From Beroe ovata (taxonomy: Eukaryota; Ctenophora; Nuda; Beroida; Beroidae): a DNA stretch of 18,679 bases. Position numbers and translations under genes: made by a program. Under the pieces are notes generated by a model. That model was not told the origin of the DNA. It saw only the letters and a program-made list of their open reading frames with translations, and did no database searches. The stretch is from NCBI GenBank assembly GCA_946803715.1, contig CAMPET010000487.1, positions 5,704 to 24,382 on the forward strand. The letters run 5' to 3'. The number at the start of each line of letters is the position of its first letter. Position 1 is the first letter of the stretch. Shown piece by piece: positions 8,225 through 16,374 of this stretch.

Positions 8225-9916
8225 TCAATATTTTGTTGCTCGTGGTATAACTTGAATGATCTCAGTTTGTTTCCTCTGTCTCGCTGAGGTTCTGAGGTGA
8301 GGTGGTGAGGTGGGGTGCTGCCCCTCTTCATCAGGTTGAGTCGGCCGGTCAGCGAGGGTTGTGTCTGAATGAACTTCCGGTATATCCGTCTTGTTGAGCT
8401 CAGGTGAGAACCTGTTGAGCCGATACCGCTTCAACTTTGATATATTCACAACCTTCTCCTTACCCTGGAGTGAAATCACATAAATCCAATCACTCACTGC
8501 CTTCACAATCTTCACAGGACCTGTCCAGCGTGGAGAAAACTTGTGGGATGGGCATCTTACCATAACGAAGCAATATTCTCCTTTTTTAAATGGTTTATTT
8601 AGCGTTCTGTTATGTGATATATCAGCTCGTTCATAAGTTGATTCCAGATTCTTCGAAACCTTGCTGATTATCTCCTTGTACTTTCGATGCATCTCATATG
8701 CTTTCTGATCGTACAAGTTGTTCTCATCCTCAAACACGTCAGTTTCATCACTGTTGGATAAAATAAGACTCAATGGTGTATTTACCTCATGGCCAAACTT
8801 TAAGAAGTTTGCCGAATACCCTGTATGTCGGTTCTTGGTAGCGTTCAAGGCTGAACATACATAGTTTATGTATTTGGGCCAAGTTCGAGGATCTTTATCC
8901 ACTAGAATCAATCTTAGACTTTGATTTAACCTCCGATTTGTTCTTTCCACCTTAGCTGTTGATTTCGATTCATATGGTAGTCCATATGTGTATTTACAAC
9001 CTAATGCTTGCAACACTGACTGGTAAAACTGTGATCGAAATCCAGGTCCGTTATCTGAGATGACATCTTTCGGTACTCCATCCTGTAAGATCCATCTGTG
9101 CATGACTGCTGTTATAGTACTCTCTGCTGTCTGTGAGTTGGTAGGTACTCCTACCACGTACCCACTCCAGACATCCGTGAGTGTTAGAATGTACTTGTAA
9201 GTAGTCCCTGGCAACCCTAATTTATCAGTCTCCAAATGATCAATCTGTAGGATATCGTTGTAAGCATGTGCAATAACATGCTTCCTCTTAACTTTCATGA
9301 ACGCATGAGGAGGTTTCACACTTCCGCAGGGAATACATGCTTTGGTGTATAGCTCAACATCAGTTGCCATATCAGGCCAGTAATAAAAGTTCCGACAAAT
9401 CCCAAGAGTTGCCTTTATCCCTGGATGGTTAACTGAAATAGAAGTATGGCACATCTTGAGAACGTCTTCCTGTTTCGATTGAGGAATACAGATGAGCTCT
9501 CTGTCAGGTTCAATGTCAACTGAAATCCACTTTCTCACAATAATCTCATCTTTTATACGCAGCAGTTCAAATTGCCTCCAATAAGATAGAAGCTCTTTTG
9601 GCAACCTGTGTGCCTGAACTGTAATCGGTTTCTGCCCTGCTACTAACCAACGTTTCACAGTACTGAGTATTTCATCTGTCTCCTGAGCTTCTTTCATTTC
9701 CACTAATAAAGGGCTCAGCTTCTCAGCTGGTGGATGCCTGCTATCTTTACTAGCTGTCCTCTCTACCTCTGTAGCTTCGCTTCCAGGCTGTCCCTGATTT
9801 TTGCAATCCACATCACTGCTCACTATCTGATCAACTACAACATCTTTAGGTTCTGATGGGCAATAACATGGTAGTGGTACATCAACCAACTCGACACCTG
9901 GTGTCGGTTGAATCAT
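8225..9916 (-). CDS. Integrase, gypsy copy 2
   Basis: The product is 563 residues from ATG at 9914-9916 and inserts element cDNA into host DNA. In order it has a poorly conserved N-terminal extension of about 100 residues; an H2C2 zinc-binding domain (H157, H164, C194, C197); and an rve-type catalytic core with D226, D288 and E324, the last two separated by exactly 35 residues as expected for DD35E. A C-terminal domain follows with SPRWTGPVKI near 462, in the position of the GPY/F module. No chromodomain is recognisable. The start overlaps the preceding frame's TGA as ATGA, and the frame lies -1 to it; in-frame sequence upstream is open for only nine codons. It could be reached by reinitiation or -1 shifting, or the overlap may be an indel scar. 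All catalytic residues are intact. Confidence 0.93.
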   Translation of the reverse strand: MIQPTPGVELVDVPLPCYCPSEPKDVVVDQIVSSDVDCKNQGQPGSEATEVERTASKDSRHPPAEKLSPLLVEMKEAQETDEILSTVKRWLVAGQKPITVQAHRLPKELLSYWRQFELLRIKDEIIVRKWISVDIEPDRELICIPQSKQEDVLKMCHTSISVNHPGIKATLGICRNFYYWPDMATDVELYTKACIPCGSVKPPHAFMKVKRKHVIAHAYNDILQIDHLETDKLGLPGTTYKYILTLTDVWSGYVVGVPTNSQTAESTITAVMHRWILQDGVPKDVISDNGPGFRSQFYQSVLQALGCKYTYGLPYESKSTAKVERTNRRLNQSLRLILVDKDPRTWPKYINYVCSALNATKNRHTGYSANFLKFGHEVNTPLSLILSNSDETDVFEDENNLYDQKAYEMHRKYKEIISKVSKNLESTYERADISHNRTLNKPFKKGEYCFVMVRCPSHKFSPRWTGPVKIVKAVSDWIYVISLQGKEKVVNISKLKRYRLNRFSPELNKTDIPEVHSDTTLADRPTQPDEEGQHPTSPPHLRTSARQRKQTEIIQVIPRATKY

Positions 9917-10500
9917 TCTAACTGAGCTATCTTTGAGAAGTTAGGATTAAAGAAACCAATTGGAATCAGGTGTTCGTCTTCGTTGTTATGAATTTGTTCC
10001 TGTTGATTCTCAGTAGGATTGATGGTCAATACTTGATCTGCTGAATTCATTTTGGTGCCTCTCTCATCCTCACTATGAGTCTCAGTCTGACATATGCTGT
10101 CCCAAGTTTCTGGTACCGTTTTCTTACTATTCTGCAAGTCGCAGACTCTAGTCACACGTGTCACCAACTCTTGAGTCTGTGGTGAGCACTGAGTAGCAGT
10201 CTCCTTGTGCTTCTTCTTGAATGGATACCTGCTCAAGAAATCAGCAAGATAGTTAGACTCTCCCGAAATGTGGATGATCTTGAAATTATACTCGTTCAGA
10301 GTATTGACCTTGTTTCTTAGCTCCGAGTTTCCTTTAGACCAAATAGATTCCAAGTTCAGTAACGCCTGACAATCGGTGTAAACCCTGAAATGAGTACCCT
10401 TTAGATAAGTCTTCCAGTTTTCAATTGCATGATACATCGTAGTAAACTCCAGACGAGTTTGTCCCCAATCTCTTTTGTGATTTGGAATTGCTTTTGAGAA
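9913..10500 (-). CDS. RNase H C-terminal part plus linker, gypsy copy 2
   Basis: This is open from the codon after the TAA (10501-10503) to TGA at 9913-9915. The first in-frame ATG is at 10435-10437, giving 174 residues. It holds the second half of the RNase H domain: glutamate in LEFTTMYH, aspartate in VYTDCQALL, and HISGESNYLADFLSR with the last catalytic aspartate. It then has an acidic, low-complexity linker toward integrase. The frame is the same as the upstream RT ORF, so a single sense codon at the stop would fuse the halves. Initiation at the internal ATG would miss the catalytic glutamate, so a separate protein from that ATG should be inactive. Confidence 0.85.
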   Translation of the reverse strand, partial: FSKAIPNHKRDWGQTRLEFTTMYHAIENWKTYLKGTHFRVYTDCQALLNLESIWSKGNSELRNKVNTLNEYNFKIIHISGESNYLADFLSRYPFKKKHKETATQCSPQTQELVTRVTRVCDLQNSKKTVPETWDSICQTETHSEDERGTKMNSADQVLTINPTENQQEQIHNNEDEHLIPIGFFNPNFSKIAQLE

Positions 10501-12579
10501 TTAGCCAATGATTCTTCTTTTACCCTTTATGATTTGTGAAAGATGTGCCCCCATGCCGTCCTTGCTACTATCTATTACCAAATGATAAGATTGGAGTTCA
10601 TCTTTCAGATCAGGAATGGCTAATGTCACGTGATTCTTAACTGCTTCCTTGAGTTTAGCCAGGTTTTCTTCACATGTCTTAGACCATTTGAAAGGAGTGT
10701 TCTTCCTGAGTAGTGCATACATTGGTTTTGTCAGGGCCGCATACCCCTTTATCCACTTCCTGTTGTAGCCAAAGAAACCCAATAAGCTTTGCAGTCCCTT
10801 TCTGTTATGAGGTGCTTTTAATTCACTGAGAACTTTTACCCTATCCTCGTTTATTGTCAATCCCGATTCGTCAATAGATAATCCTACATAGTTGCACTTC
10901 TTCTGCAGAAAGTGGCATTTGGCTGGACTTAGCTTCATGTTTGCTGCTTGTAGTCTTGATAACACGTGTGCTAATCTCTCCAAATGTGATTCAACTGTGT
11001 CTGAACCCAGAAGTAAGTCATCTAAGAAGAATACCAACTCTTGGAATGGTAAATTAGCCATCATTTTAGCTATGCAATGAGAAAATTGAGCTCCTGAATT
11101 CTTATGTCCCATTATCATTCTGGTGAAATGATACCTAGTACCACAGGCCGTGAATGCTGTAGCATGTCTACTTCCCTTGTTGTATCTTATCTGAAAGAAT
11201 GACTGCGAGAAATCAAAGGTGCTATATAGCTTGCATCCGCCTATCTTATCTACGACATGCCCAATGAGAGGCATTGCATATTCATCTGGTAAACACTGAA
11301 GGTTAAGCTGCCTCATATCAACTACAAATCTGTACCTGTCAGGAGTACCAGAAGTTTTTGCTGCGCCAGCAGGACGCGGTTTTCTCACCAGGAAAACAGG
11401 TGCGTTAAACAACGACTTTTCTGTGCACTCTTCAATGACTCCTGCCGTTTTGAGGTCATCAATCTGCTTCTTGAATTCTTCCCTGAGCTTATATGGAATA
11501 GGTCGAGCTGGAACCCAGGCAGGTGTATATCCCGGCTTTAATTGGATATCAGCCTCAAACATAGTACACTCACCCAAGTCTGCGGGACCTGTAGAGAAAC
11601 ATGTCTTGTATTTCCAAACCAATTCCTTGAGCTTTTCCCTTTCCTCTTCCGTCACTGTTGTGATGTCATCAAGTTTCAGCTCCGACCATAACCGTTCTTT
11701 GGTCCATCCTTTGTCAGGTTTGATGTTTTCTGCAACATCCTGTTGAATACTGTTAACACTCCCGTCGTCTGTTTCTGTCTCTGATATTGATCGAAATTGT
11801 TCGTCACATGAACTGTTCACTGGATGCAGTTTCCCGACTACCTTGTTCTTGTAAACCTGAATAGGGCTATCTGAGAAGTTCATTAATCGGACAGGAATCT
11901 TCTTGTTATCGGTGAGGCATAATCCACTAGTAACCAGTAACCCTCTCTGTATTAGACTCATCTTTGGTTCTAGAAATCCCGTACTAGTTGAATCTTTCAG
12001 GTCTTTGTTCTGAGCTGTGATAAACATCACGGTATTAGGAGGTATACTGTAAGTATTAGAACTTCGCATGGCAGCATTTTTGAGGAGTTGAGTCGGTTCT
12101 TTGAGAAAAGGAGTAACACCAGTCTTAGATACCAGTTTCTTTTTTGACATGTCCAATGTTATCTGGTGATCCGTCAGGAAATCCATTCCCAGTAAACAAG
12201 TGGTGTCGACCAAGTCGACTATCGTGAACAGCTGATCGACATCACATCCGGCGATGTTCAGTCGAACCTTCAAACGTCCATACGTTTTAATCCTGTCCGC
12301 AGTGAAAGACTTGAGTGTCACTGTGCTTGTCTCCGCCTGATCTGTAAGACCATGTGTGTCCGTGAAAGCTCTGCTAATTAACGAGAGTGAACTTCCCGTG
12401 TCTACGAAAAATGTAGCAGGTTTGTCAGCACATGAACCCCTCACGATGATTTGTTTAGAATTACTAGTGACTGGGTGATTAACCTTCCTAACCGTAGATC
12501 CCTTTTCCTGACAACTTTGCTGCTTCAATGAGGATTGTGCTCTGGCAGCTCCGGTTGCACAATCCCCTAGTAGTTTAAA
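10501..12579 (-). CDS. Protease, reverse transcriptase and RNase H start (pol), gypsy copy 2
   Basis: About 690 residues are entered by -1 frameshifting from gag at 12573-12579; no ATG stands at its start. An aspartic protease with DTGSS (codons near 12402) is followed by a connector of about 270 residues. The reverse transcriptase has YRFVVDMRQLN, STFDFSQSFF (first catalytic Asp) and FFLDDLLLGS (catalytic DD at 11017-11022). The residue two before DD is F rather than the usual Y. The connection LLGFFGYNRKWIKGY leads to the first RNase H aspartate in VIDSSKDGMG. The frame ends at TAA 10501-10503 in the middle of RNase H, where this family normally has an aromatic residue before FSKA. The same stop is in copy 1. 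Confidence 0.93.
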   Translation of the reverse strand, partial: FKLLGDCATGAARAQSSLKQQSCQEKGSTVRKVNHPVTSNSKQIIVRGSCADKPATFFVDTGSSLSLISRAFTDTHGLTDQAETSTVTLKSFTADRIKTYGRLKVRLNIAGCDVDQLFTIVDLVDTTCLLGMDFLTDHQITLDMSKKKLVSKTGVTPFLKEPTQLLKNAAMRSSNTYSIPPNTVMFITAQNKDLKDSTSTGFLEPKMSLIQRGLLVTSGLCLTDNKKIPVRLMNFSDSPIQVYKNKVVGKLHPVNSSCDEQFRSISETETDDGSVNSIQQDVAENIKPDKGWTKERLWSELKLDDITTVTEEEREKLKELVWKYKTCFSTGPADLGECTMFEADIQLKPGYTPAWVPARPIPYKLREEFKKQIDDLKTAGVIEECTEKSLFNAPVFLVRKPRPAGAAKTSGTPDRYRFVVDMRQLNLQCLPDEYAMPLIGHVVDKIGGCKLYSTFDFSQSFFQIRYNKGSRHATAFTACGTRYHFTRMIMGHKNSGAQFSHCIAKMMANLPFQELVFFLDDLLLGSDTVESHLERLAHVLSRLQAANMKLSPAKCHFLQKKCNYVGLSIDESGLTINEDRVKVLSELKAPHNRKGLQSLLGFFGYNRKWIKGYAALTKPMYALLRKNTPFKWSKTCEENLAKLKEAVKNHVTLAIPDLKDELQSYHLVIDSSKDGMGAHLSQIIKGKRRIIG
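12532..12579 (-). promoter_or_regulatory. Programmed -1 ribosomal frameshift cassette, gag to pol
   Basis: In the gag frame the minus strand reads T TTA AAC (12579-12573), the classic X XXY YYZ heptamer. Two codons later gag ends with TAG (12567-12569). After a 7-nt spacer comes a perfect 9-bp stem, GGATTGTGC (12565-12557) pairing with GCACAATCC (12540-12532), around a 16-nt loop. Loop bases GCTGC (12549-12545) can pair with GCAGC downstream (12523-12519), which would form an H-type pseudoknot. A -1 slip places ribosomes in the pol frame exactly. Heptamer, spacing and structure together make this a strong prediction, though unproven experimentally. Confidence 0.9.
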
Positions 12580-13823
12580 GTGCAATGAGCGGCAATATGA
12601 TTCGGTTGATTACATCTGTAACACACGACTGCACCCCTCTCATCTCTTCTACCTCTGGCTCGTGATTGGTCAGGATGTGGTCTTCTTACCGGCATAGGCT
12701 GTCTTTGTTTGTGATGTTGTCTCTCATAGCGGGGACCTGAAGTATGTGCTTGATCTGTCATCCTTTGCTCTGGTCTGTTATTAGGTCTTTCAACACGGTC
12801 TTGATTCTGATTTCTCCTGCCATAACTGATAGAATCAGTTCGCCTTTCTAACGATCCGGTTTTACTGTGATCAACTCGCAGAACTTCCAATTCAGCATTC
12901 TTTACAGTTTCATTACTCACAGGTAACTCGGTCTCTGATTCTCTGATACCGAAAAGTCGATTTGCCTCTTCCACGGCATCATCGAAATCGGTGACAAGCG
13001 TGTTCTCACGCAACCGTATTCTGATTTCTTTGTCTCTTAAACCTCTGAGAAATGCAGAATAGCACGCAGCCTGTTTAGCTGCTTCTTCGTCTTCATGGTA
13101 TGCTGTCGACGCCATTCTCTGGAGTCGAAAAGCAAAATCCTCGATGCTTTCTTCAGCATCCTGTTTGACGTCATTCAACTTGAACTTCAAATTCTCGGCT
13201 TCGTGCCGAGGTGTCATCTTTTCTATATAGATTGGCAAAAACTGCCCCATGTCCCTCTGCTGATCAGGCGAGAGGGCTATCTTCTTCAACATATTCTTGA
13301 TGAACTTGTCGAGCAGACTGAGGAAGTAAATATGGAGATTCTCATCCTCGAATTTTCCCATCTTGACATAATCCTTGAAGTCTTCGCAGAACATGGTGAA
13401 ATTCAGTCCTTTCTCAAACTTCTCTGGTTTCAGCAGTTTCAGTTTCTTACTGTTCGTTGCTGTAGATGCCATTGAATTCGACTGCGATGGCGCCTCCAGC
13501 GCTGTTCTGTTCGTCACTGTCATCTCCTGACGAAGTGAATCTTCCTCAATCAAACTTGGCGAAATTACCGACATCTGGTTCTCTGTCGTTTCGTCTACTG
13601 TCTGCACATTCCAGGAACTGTTCAAGGAGCTTCTTAGAGTGTCGATTTCACTGCTAACTTCATCCCGTTCCTTATGAAGATTGCCGATACGTGACTGAGC
13701 ATCTCTTTTCTGCTCTCACGTTGTGAGGGTCCCTAGCTCATCTTCAGCATCTTTGAAATTCCCCTCCAAGGTTTCACGTGCACTGAGCAAACTCATTAAC
13801 TTCTGCAGATTTTCCATCTCCAT
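12567..13823 (-). pseudogene. Gag polyprotein with one internal stop, gypsy copy 2
   Basis: The reading frame begins at ATG 13821-13823 (a second ATG is at 13817), with an in-frame TGA nine codons before it, and runs 418 codons to TAG at 12567-12569. Codon 36 is TGA (13716-13718), so this copy is broken near its start; 13625 is merely the first alternative start after the stop. The N-terminus is charged and heptad-like, likely coiled coil. The middle resembles a retrotransposon capsid domain (EESIEDFAFRLQRMA, FLRGLRDKEIRIRLRE). Next comes a basic, RQ-rich stretch and one zinc knuckle, CYRCNQPNHIAAHC (C401, C404, H409, C414), which in Gag binds RNA. The frame is intact after the TGA. Confidence 0.88.
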
Positions 13824-13880
13824 CTTCTCTACCGTGATTTCAGGTTTCTGTCAAGCTTCCTCTTACTCAATTCACTAAAT

Positions 13881-14130
13881 ATAGCCGTAGACTAGGATTC
13901 AGCTCCAACCTAATCTAGCCGTAGACTAGGACACGACCCGTGAGTTTAGAAGGAAAACCAAGTACTCTTACTAGTCGTAGACTAGGAATAAGAACCTATT
14001 TGGATTGATCTAGTCGTAGACTAGGATCAAACTGATGATACTTGAGAGGATCAGAAATACTAATTCTAGTCATTGACTAGGATTAAGTATACTGTTACTG
14101 AGTGAGGGTATGACCTAGTCGTAGACTAGG
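13881..14130. repeat. Array of six CTAGTCGTAGACTAG palindromic hairpins
   Basis: Six near-identical 16-bp units begin at 13881, 13915, 13971, 14010, 14066 and 14115. The core is a perfect inverted repeat CTAGTC-GTA-GACTAG followed by G. Unit 5 has CATT in the centre, and units 1 and 2 have AGCC on one arm. Spacing is irregular (34, 56, 39, 56, 49 bp) and the spacers are unrelated, so this is not a simple satellite. It lies 58-310 bp upstream of the gag start, in the presumed leader or U5 of gypsy copy 2, and could form RNA stems or bind a palindrome-binding protein. Confidence 0.9.
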
Positions 14131-14172
14131 ATCAAAACTGTTAGTGTCAAACCTCAGGATAAAGAGCCGTGT

Positions 14173-14202
14173 GTATACCTGTGTGTGTGTGTTTGCGCGC
14201 GC
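14173..14202. repeat. Alternating purine-pyrimidine run (GT)n then (CG)n
   Basis: GTGTGTGTGTGTTTGCGCGCGCGG is a short run capable of Z-DNA formation, in the presumed leader or LTR end of gypsy copy 2. Similar CG alternations occur near 3936 and 7484 in the DNA elements. Confidence 0.7.
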
Positions 14203-14497
14203 GGCTCCCGCCATGGCCAAAGGCACAGCCCGGCACACCCACAACACCCACAGATATATCGATGGATCACCCTAGTTCAGTCCATGTCAAAAGGAAACAG
14301 CAGGTTAATTATAATTGAATCAAATGAATGTTATAATATATCAATACAACGACAATATTCTTCTTCTCTGCTACATCAACTGAACTTCATCGAAATCGTT
14401 AACATCTGGCAACTCAGACAAACTGTCTGGCTGAGGTCCCTCTACCAACACTCACAGACTGGTGTTGATACTCAGGCATCCCGCACTGAACCCAACG

Positions 14498-14507
14498 TCT
14501 ATATAAA
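14498..14507 (-). promoter_or_regulatory. TATA box candidate of the LTR promoter
   Basis: The minus strand reads TTTATATAGA, directly downstream of the GTATAC array and about 10-20 bp before a TCAGT initiator-like motif (14485-14489). On the + strand the same bases read TATATAAAC, so direction is not certain. The minus-strand reading fits the orientation of the gypsy element. Confidence 0.45.
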
Positions 14508-14509
14508 CT

Positions 14510-14585
14510 GTATACTTCACTGTATACTTCACTCTGTATACTTACACTGTATACTCATTAACATTGTATACCTCACACTGTATAC
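14510..14585. repeat. Six GTATAC palindromes at 12-17 bp spacing
   Basis: GTATAC starts at 14510, 14522, 14536, 14549, 14566 and 14580, most preceded by ACT or ATT and followed by T or C on the + strand. The array abuts the TATA candidate. It could be a promoter-proximal protein-binding array of an LTR U3 or a decayed minisatellite. Confidence 0.75.
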
Positions 14586-14930
14586 CTCTTTATCATTATC
14601 ACAATATCTCTAGCGAAGCATCCCGCTTCTTATGTGTGTCTCTACACTAGCTCGAGAACACATCTTATTGGGGAGGTTACACTTCTGCATCCCGCAGAAA
14701 CCTGATACGATTGTCTAGCTATTCTAGACTATAGTAGAAGTTCTAACTCACAGACACAACAACCAAGTACCTCTCTTCACTGGAGTCTCTCGTCCGCGAC
14801 TAACTCCACCCGCCTATCTGGCGTCACCTGTCTCTGATCTGTGCTGGTCACACTCACTAGACTCCCGTCTAACAGCACTGTCAACTTCCTCTGTCTGCCG
14901 GACTACCGTCCGCTCACTGTCTGCACTGTG

Positions 14931-14996
14931 TGTCACCCAACTCTGTCAACACACCGTTGTCACCAAGTAAACGCTGTCACCAGCTACACTGTCACC
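14931..14996. repeat. Cluster of TGTCACC motifs
   Basis: TGTCACC (GGTGACA on the minus strand) occurs at about 14931, 14958, 14975 and 14990, with TGTCAAC variants nearby. It lies in the presumed U3 of the LTR region. Confidence 0.5.
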
Positions 14997-15213
14997 TCGT
15001 GGTCGTAGTCAAACTTAACTAAACTAAAACACGTCAGCCATCCCTTGCCAAGTAAATGGGTTAGGATGTAATAATCAGCATTTACATTGAATTACAAAAT
15101 CAATAATCAGAATATAATCTGTAATCACATATCATTTCAATCAAGTCGATATTACGGTAGGAAAACCAAGGTTCATATTAAATTAGATATATCATATCAA
15201 TTTAGATAAAACA

Positions 15214-15224
15214 ATCTCCCCCCG
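15214..15224 (-). other. Polypurine tract candidate
   Basis: The minus strand reads CGGGGGGAGAT followed by TGTTTTATC. A G-rich polypurine run directly before TG is the expected plus-strand primer and start of a 3' LTR. It is the clearest such site in the window. It may belong to the copia element upstream or to another element; the matching LTR was not found. Confidence 0.5.
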
Positions 15225-16374
15225 AACTATGTTTTTGAAATAATACCACAACTAGGAACAATTTTAACTCGAAATGTTTTACCCAAAAATGAAATCTAAG
15301 CTATATACACTGCGCAATGCGCGCTAGTGAAAATAAAGACGCGCACAAAGTGTGCTTACAACTACACTTTACCCGGGAAATAACGCAATTTCCGCATGAA
15401 TTCAAATATCAATTCAAAGCCGCGCAGTCTGTGATAAGATTACGATTACCCGTCTTATCTGTATGAAATCGCTCGAAAACTGAAATGATAACGCAACTTG
15501 AAATCAGTCTACCTTATCATCGTGTACAAAATGTGTATTATATTCACGAAATCTCATAAACTCATGAAATGATGAAATTGAAACTTGATTCAAAAGGTTG
15601 AAAACAAAATCATCGCATCATGAAACCTTTTACCTTAACTTTACCTCGCATAATAAGTTAACATTGTGAATTAGACATGAAAATGAAATAGTTACACATA
15701 AAATGGTTACAAAACAAATACCGATAATCAACTCGATTCTGAATGACAATATTTACTTAACAATCTCCACATTTCTCGTCGAAACACAAACTCTCACGAC
15801 TCTCCGCCACTGCACCTCTGACAGCACCACCAATAATGTATTATATTATGCTCCGTGGCAATACAGCAGATAATACTGTACACCGAACAGTAACATCGTA
15901 TAATCATTATATAGTGTCCCAGAAATCTGTTGATAATAAACTCTGTTCACTGTAACATTCTAAACTTACTTCTCTACATTACACATTAATCCAGGTTACA
16001 CCATCGCTGAATCATATACTGTCCGAACTAACACTGCCAAAATGTGTATTATACACAGTAATGTAAGATTTCATTATTAAATCATGAAATTCGACTGTTA
16101 CTCAATGTTAAGCCGTATAAAATGAAATAGTATTACACACACTTTAATGAAATGAAATATTCGATAAATTGACATTCTTATGGTAAATTTTAACACCGTA
16201 ACAATGGTTAAATACACTTTTAACTACACTATAACAATCTTGAGGTTCCTGATGACTGACGTTAACCTTTACATCCAACATTCTTACTACACTCTACGAT
16301 ACCACGTTTACAAAATAACTTACACATTACAATATAACATATACAATTCACATTTTCAATATCTGACACATATC
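15225..16374. other. AT-rich non-coding stretch after the copia ORF
   Basis: No ORF looks real here. The sequence is AT-rich with many ATGAAAT-like words. A second TATA-like site (minus GTATATAG, 15301-15308) lies beside the palindrome GCGCAATGCGC (15312-15322). On the minus strand, ...ATAATACA ending at 15837 followed by TTATTGGTGG looks like an LTR end with a primer-binding-like TGG, so about 15837-16379 might be an LTR. This is a weak reading, since I find no partner copy. It is probably 3' UTR/LTR debris of copia-type elements. Confidence 0.4.

Larger units (their letters stand above)
8059..13823 (-). mobile_element. Ty3/gypsy retrotransposon copy 2, internal region
   Basis: This is a nearly complete internal region on the minus strand, in the order gag, protease, reverse transcriptase, RNase H, integrase, which is the Ty3/gypsy order. 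Four open frames are joined by recoding-like junctions: a -1 frameshift cassette at 12532-12579, an in-frame TAA at 10501-10503 and an ATGA overlap at 9913-9916. Lesions visible are a TGA in gag at 13716-13718 and possibly the TAA. The 3' LTR is not seen because N at 8058 interrupts. The leader and possible 5' LTR lie beyond 13823. There is no envelope-like ORF. Confidence 0.93.
14472..14699 (-). repeat. Three GGGAT-loop hairpins with different stems
   Basis: On the minus strand the hairpins are TTCTGC-GGGAT-GCAGAA (14683-14699), GAAGC-GGGAT-GCTTC (14615-14629) and TCAG-t-GC-GGGAT-GC-CTGA (14472-14489). The loop GGGAT and closing GC are constant while the outer stem bases change in compensating pairs. 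That pattern points to selection on structure, in RNA or as cruciform DNA. Confidence 0.7.
14203..15213 (-). other. Probable LTR/promoter region upstream of gypsy copy 2
   Basis: About 1 kb without a convincing ORF lies between the gag leader and a polypurine tract. On the minus strand it could start as an LTR with TGTTTTATC (15213 downward) directly after GGGGGGAGAT. It contains TGTCACC repeats, GGGAT-loop hairpins, six GTATAC palindromes and a TATA box in an order suggesting U3 then R. I could not find the matching second LTR or a confident primer-binding site. Whether this is the 5' LTR of gypsy copy 2, the 3' LTR of an upstream element or both in tandem is open. Confidence 0.45.

Noticed and set aside
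13095-13657. Plus-strand ORFs of 126 and 63 codons
   Set aside because: They are shadows of the minus-strand gag frame, which has a zinc knuckle and a clear continuation into pol.
446-13823. Envelope gene that would make the gypsy element an endogenous retrovirus
   Set aside because: No ORF follows integrase and no signal-peptide or membrane-segment-bearing frame was seen.
13881-14130. CRISPR array
   Set aside because: The 16-bp palindromic units are too short, the spacers vary from about 18 to 40 bp, there are no cas genes and the setting is eukaryotic.
13823-14300. Primer-binding site for gypsy copy 2
   Set aside because: Several TGG words exist, such as TGGCGGGAGCCG near 14205-14216, but none could be matched to a tRNA 3' end with confidence.
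14185-14613. Plus-strand ORF of 142 codons
   Set aside because: It is made of the GTATAC repeats and the presumed LTR; its composition is repeat-driven and it has no recognisable domain.
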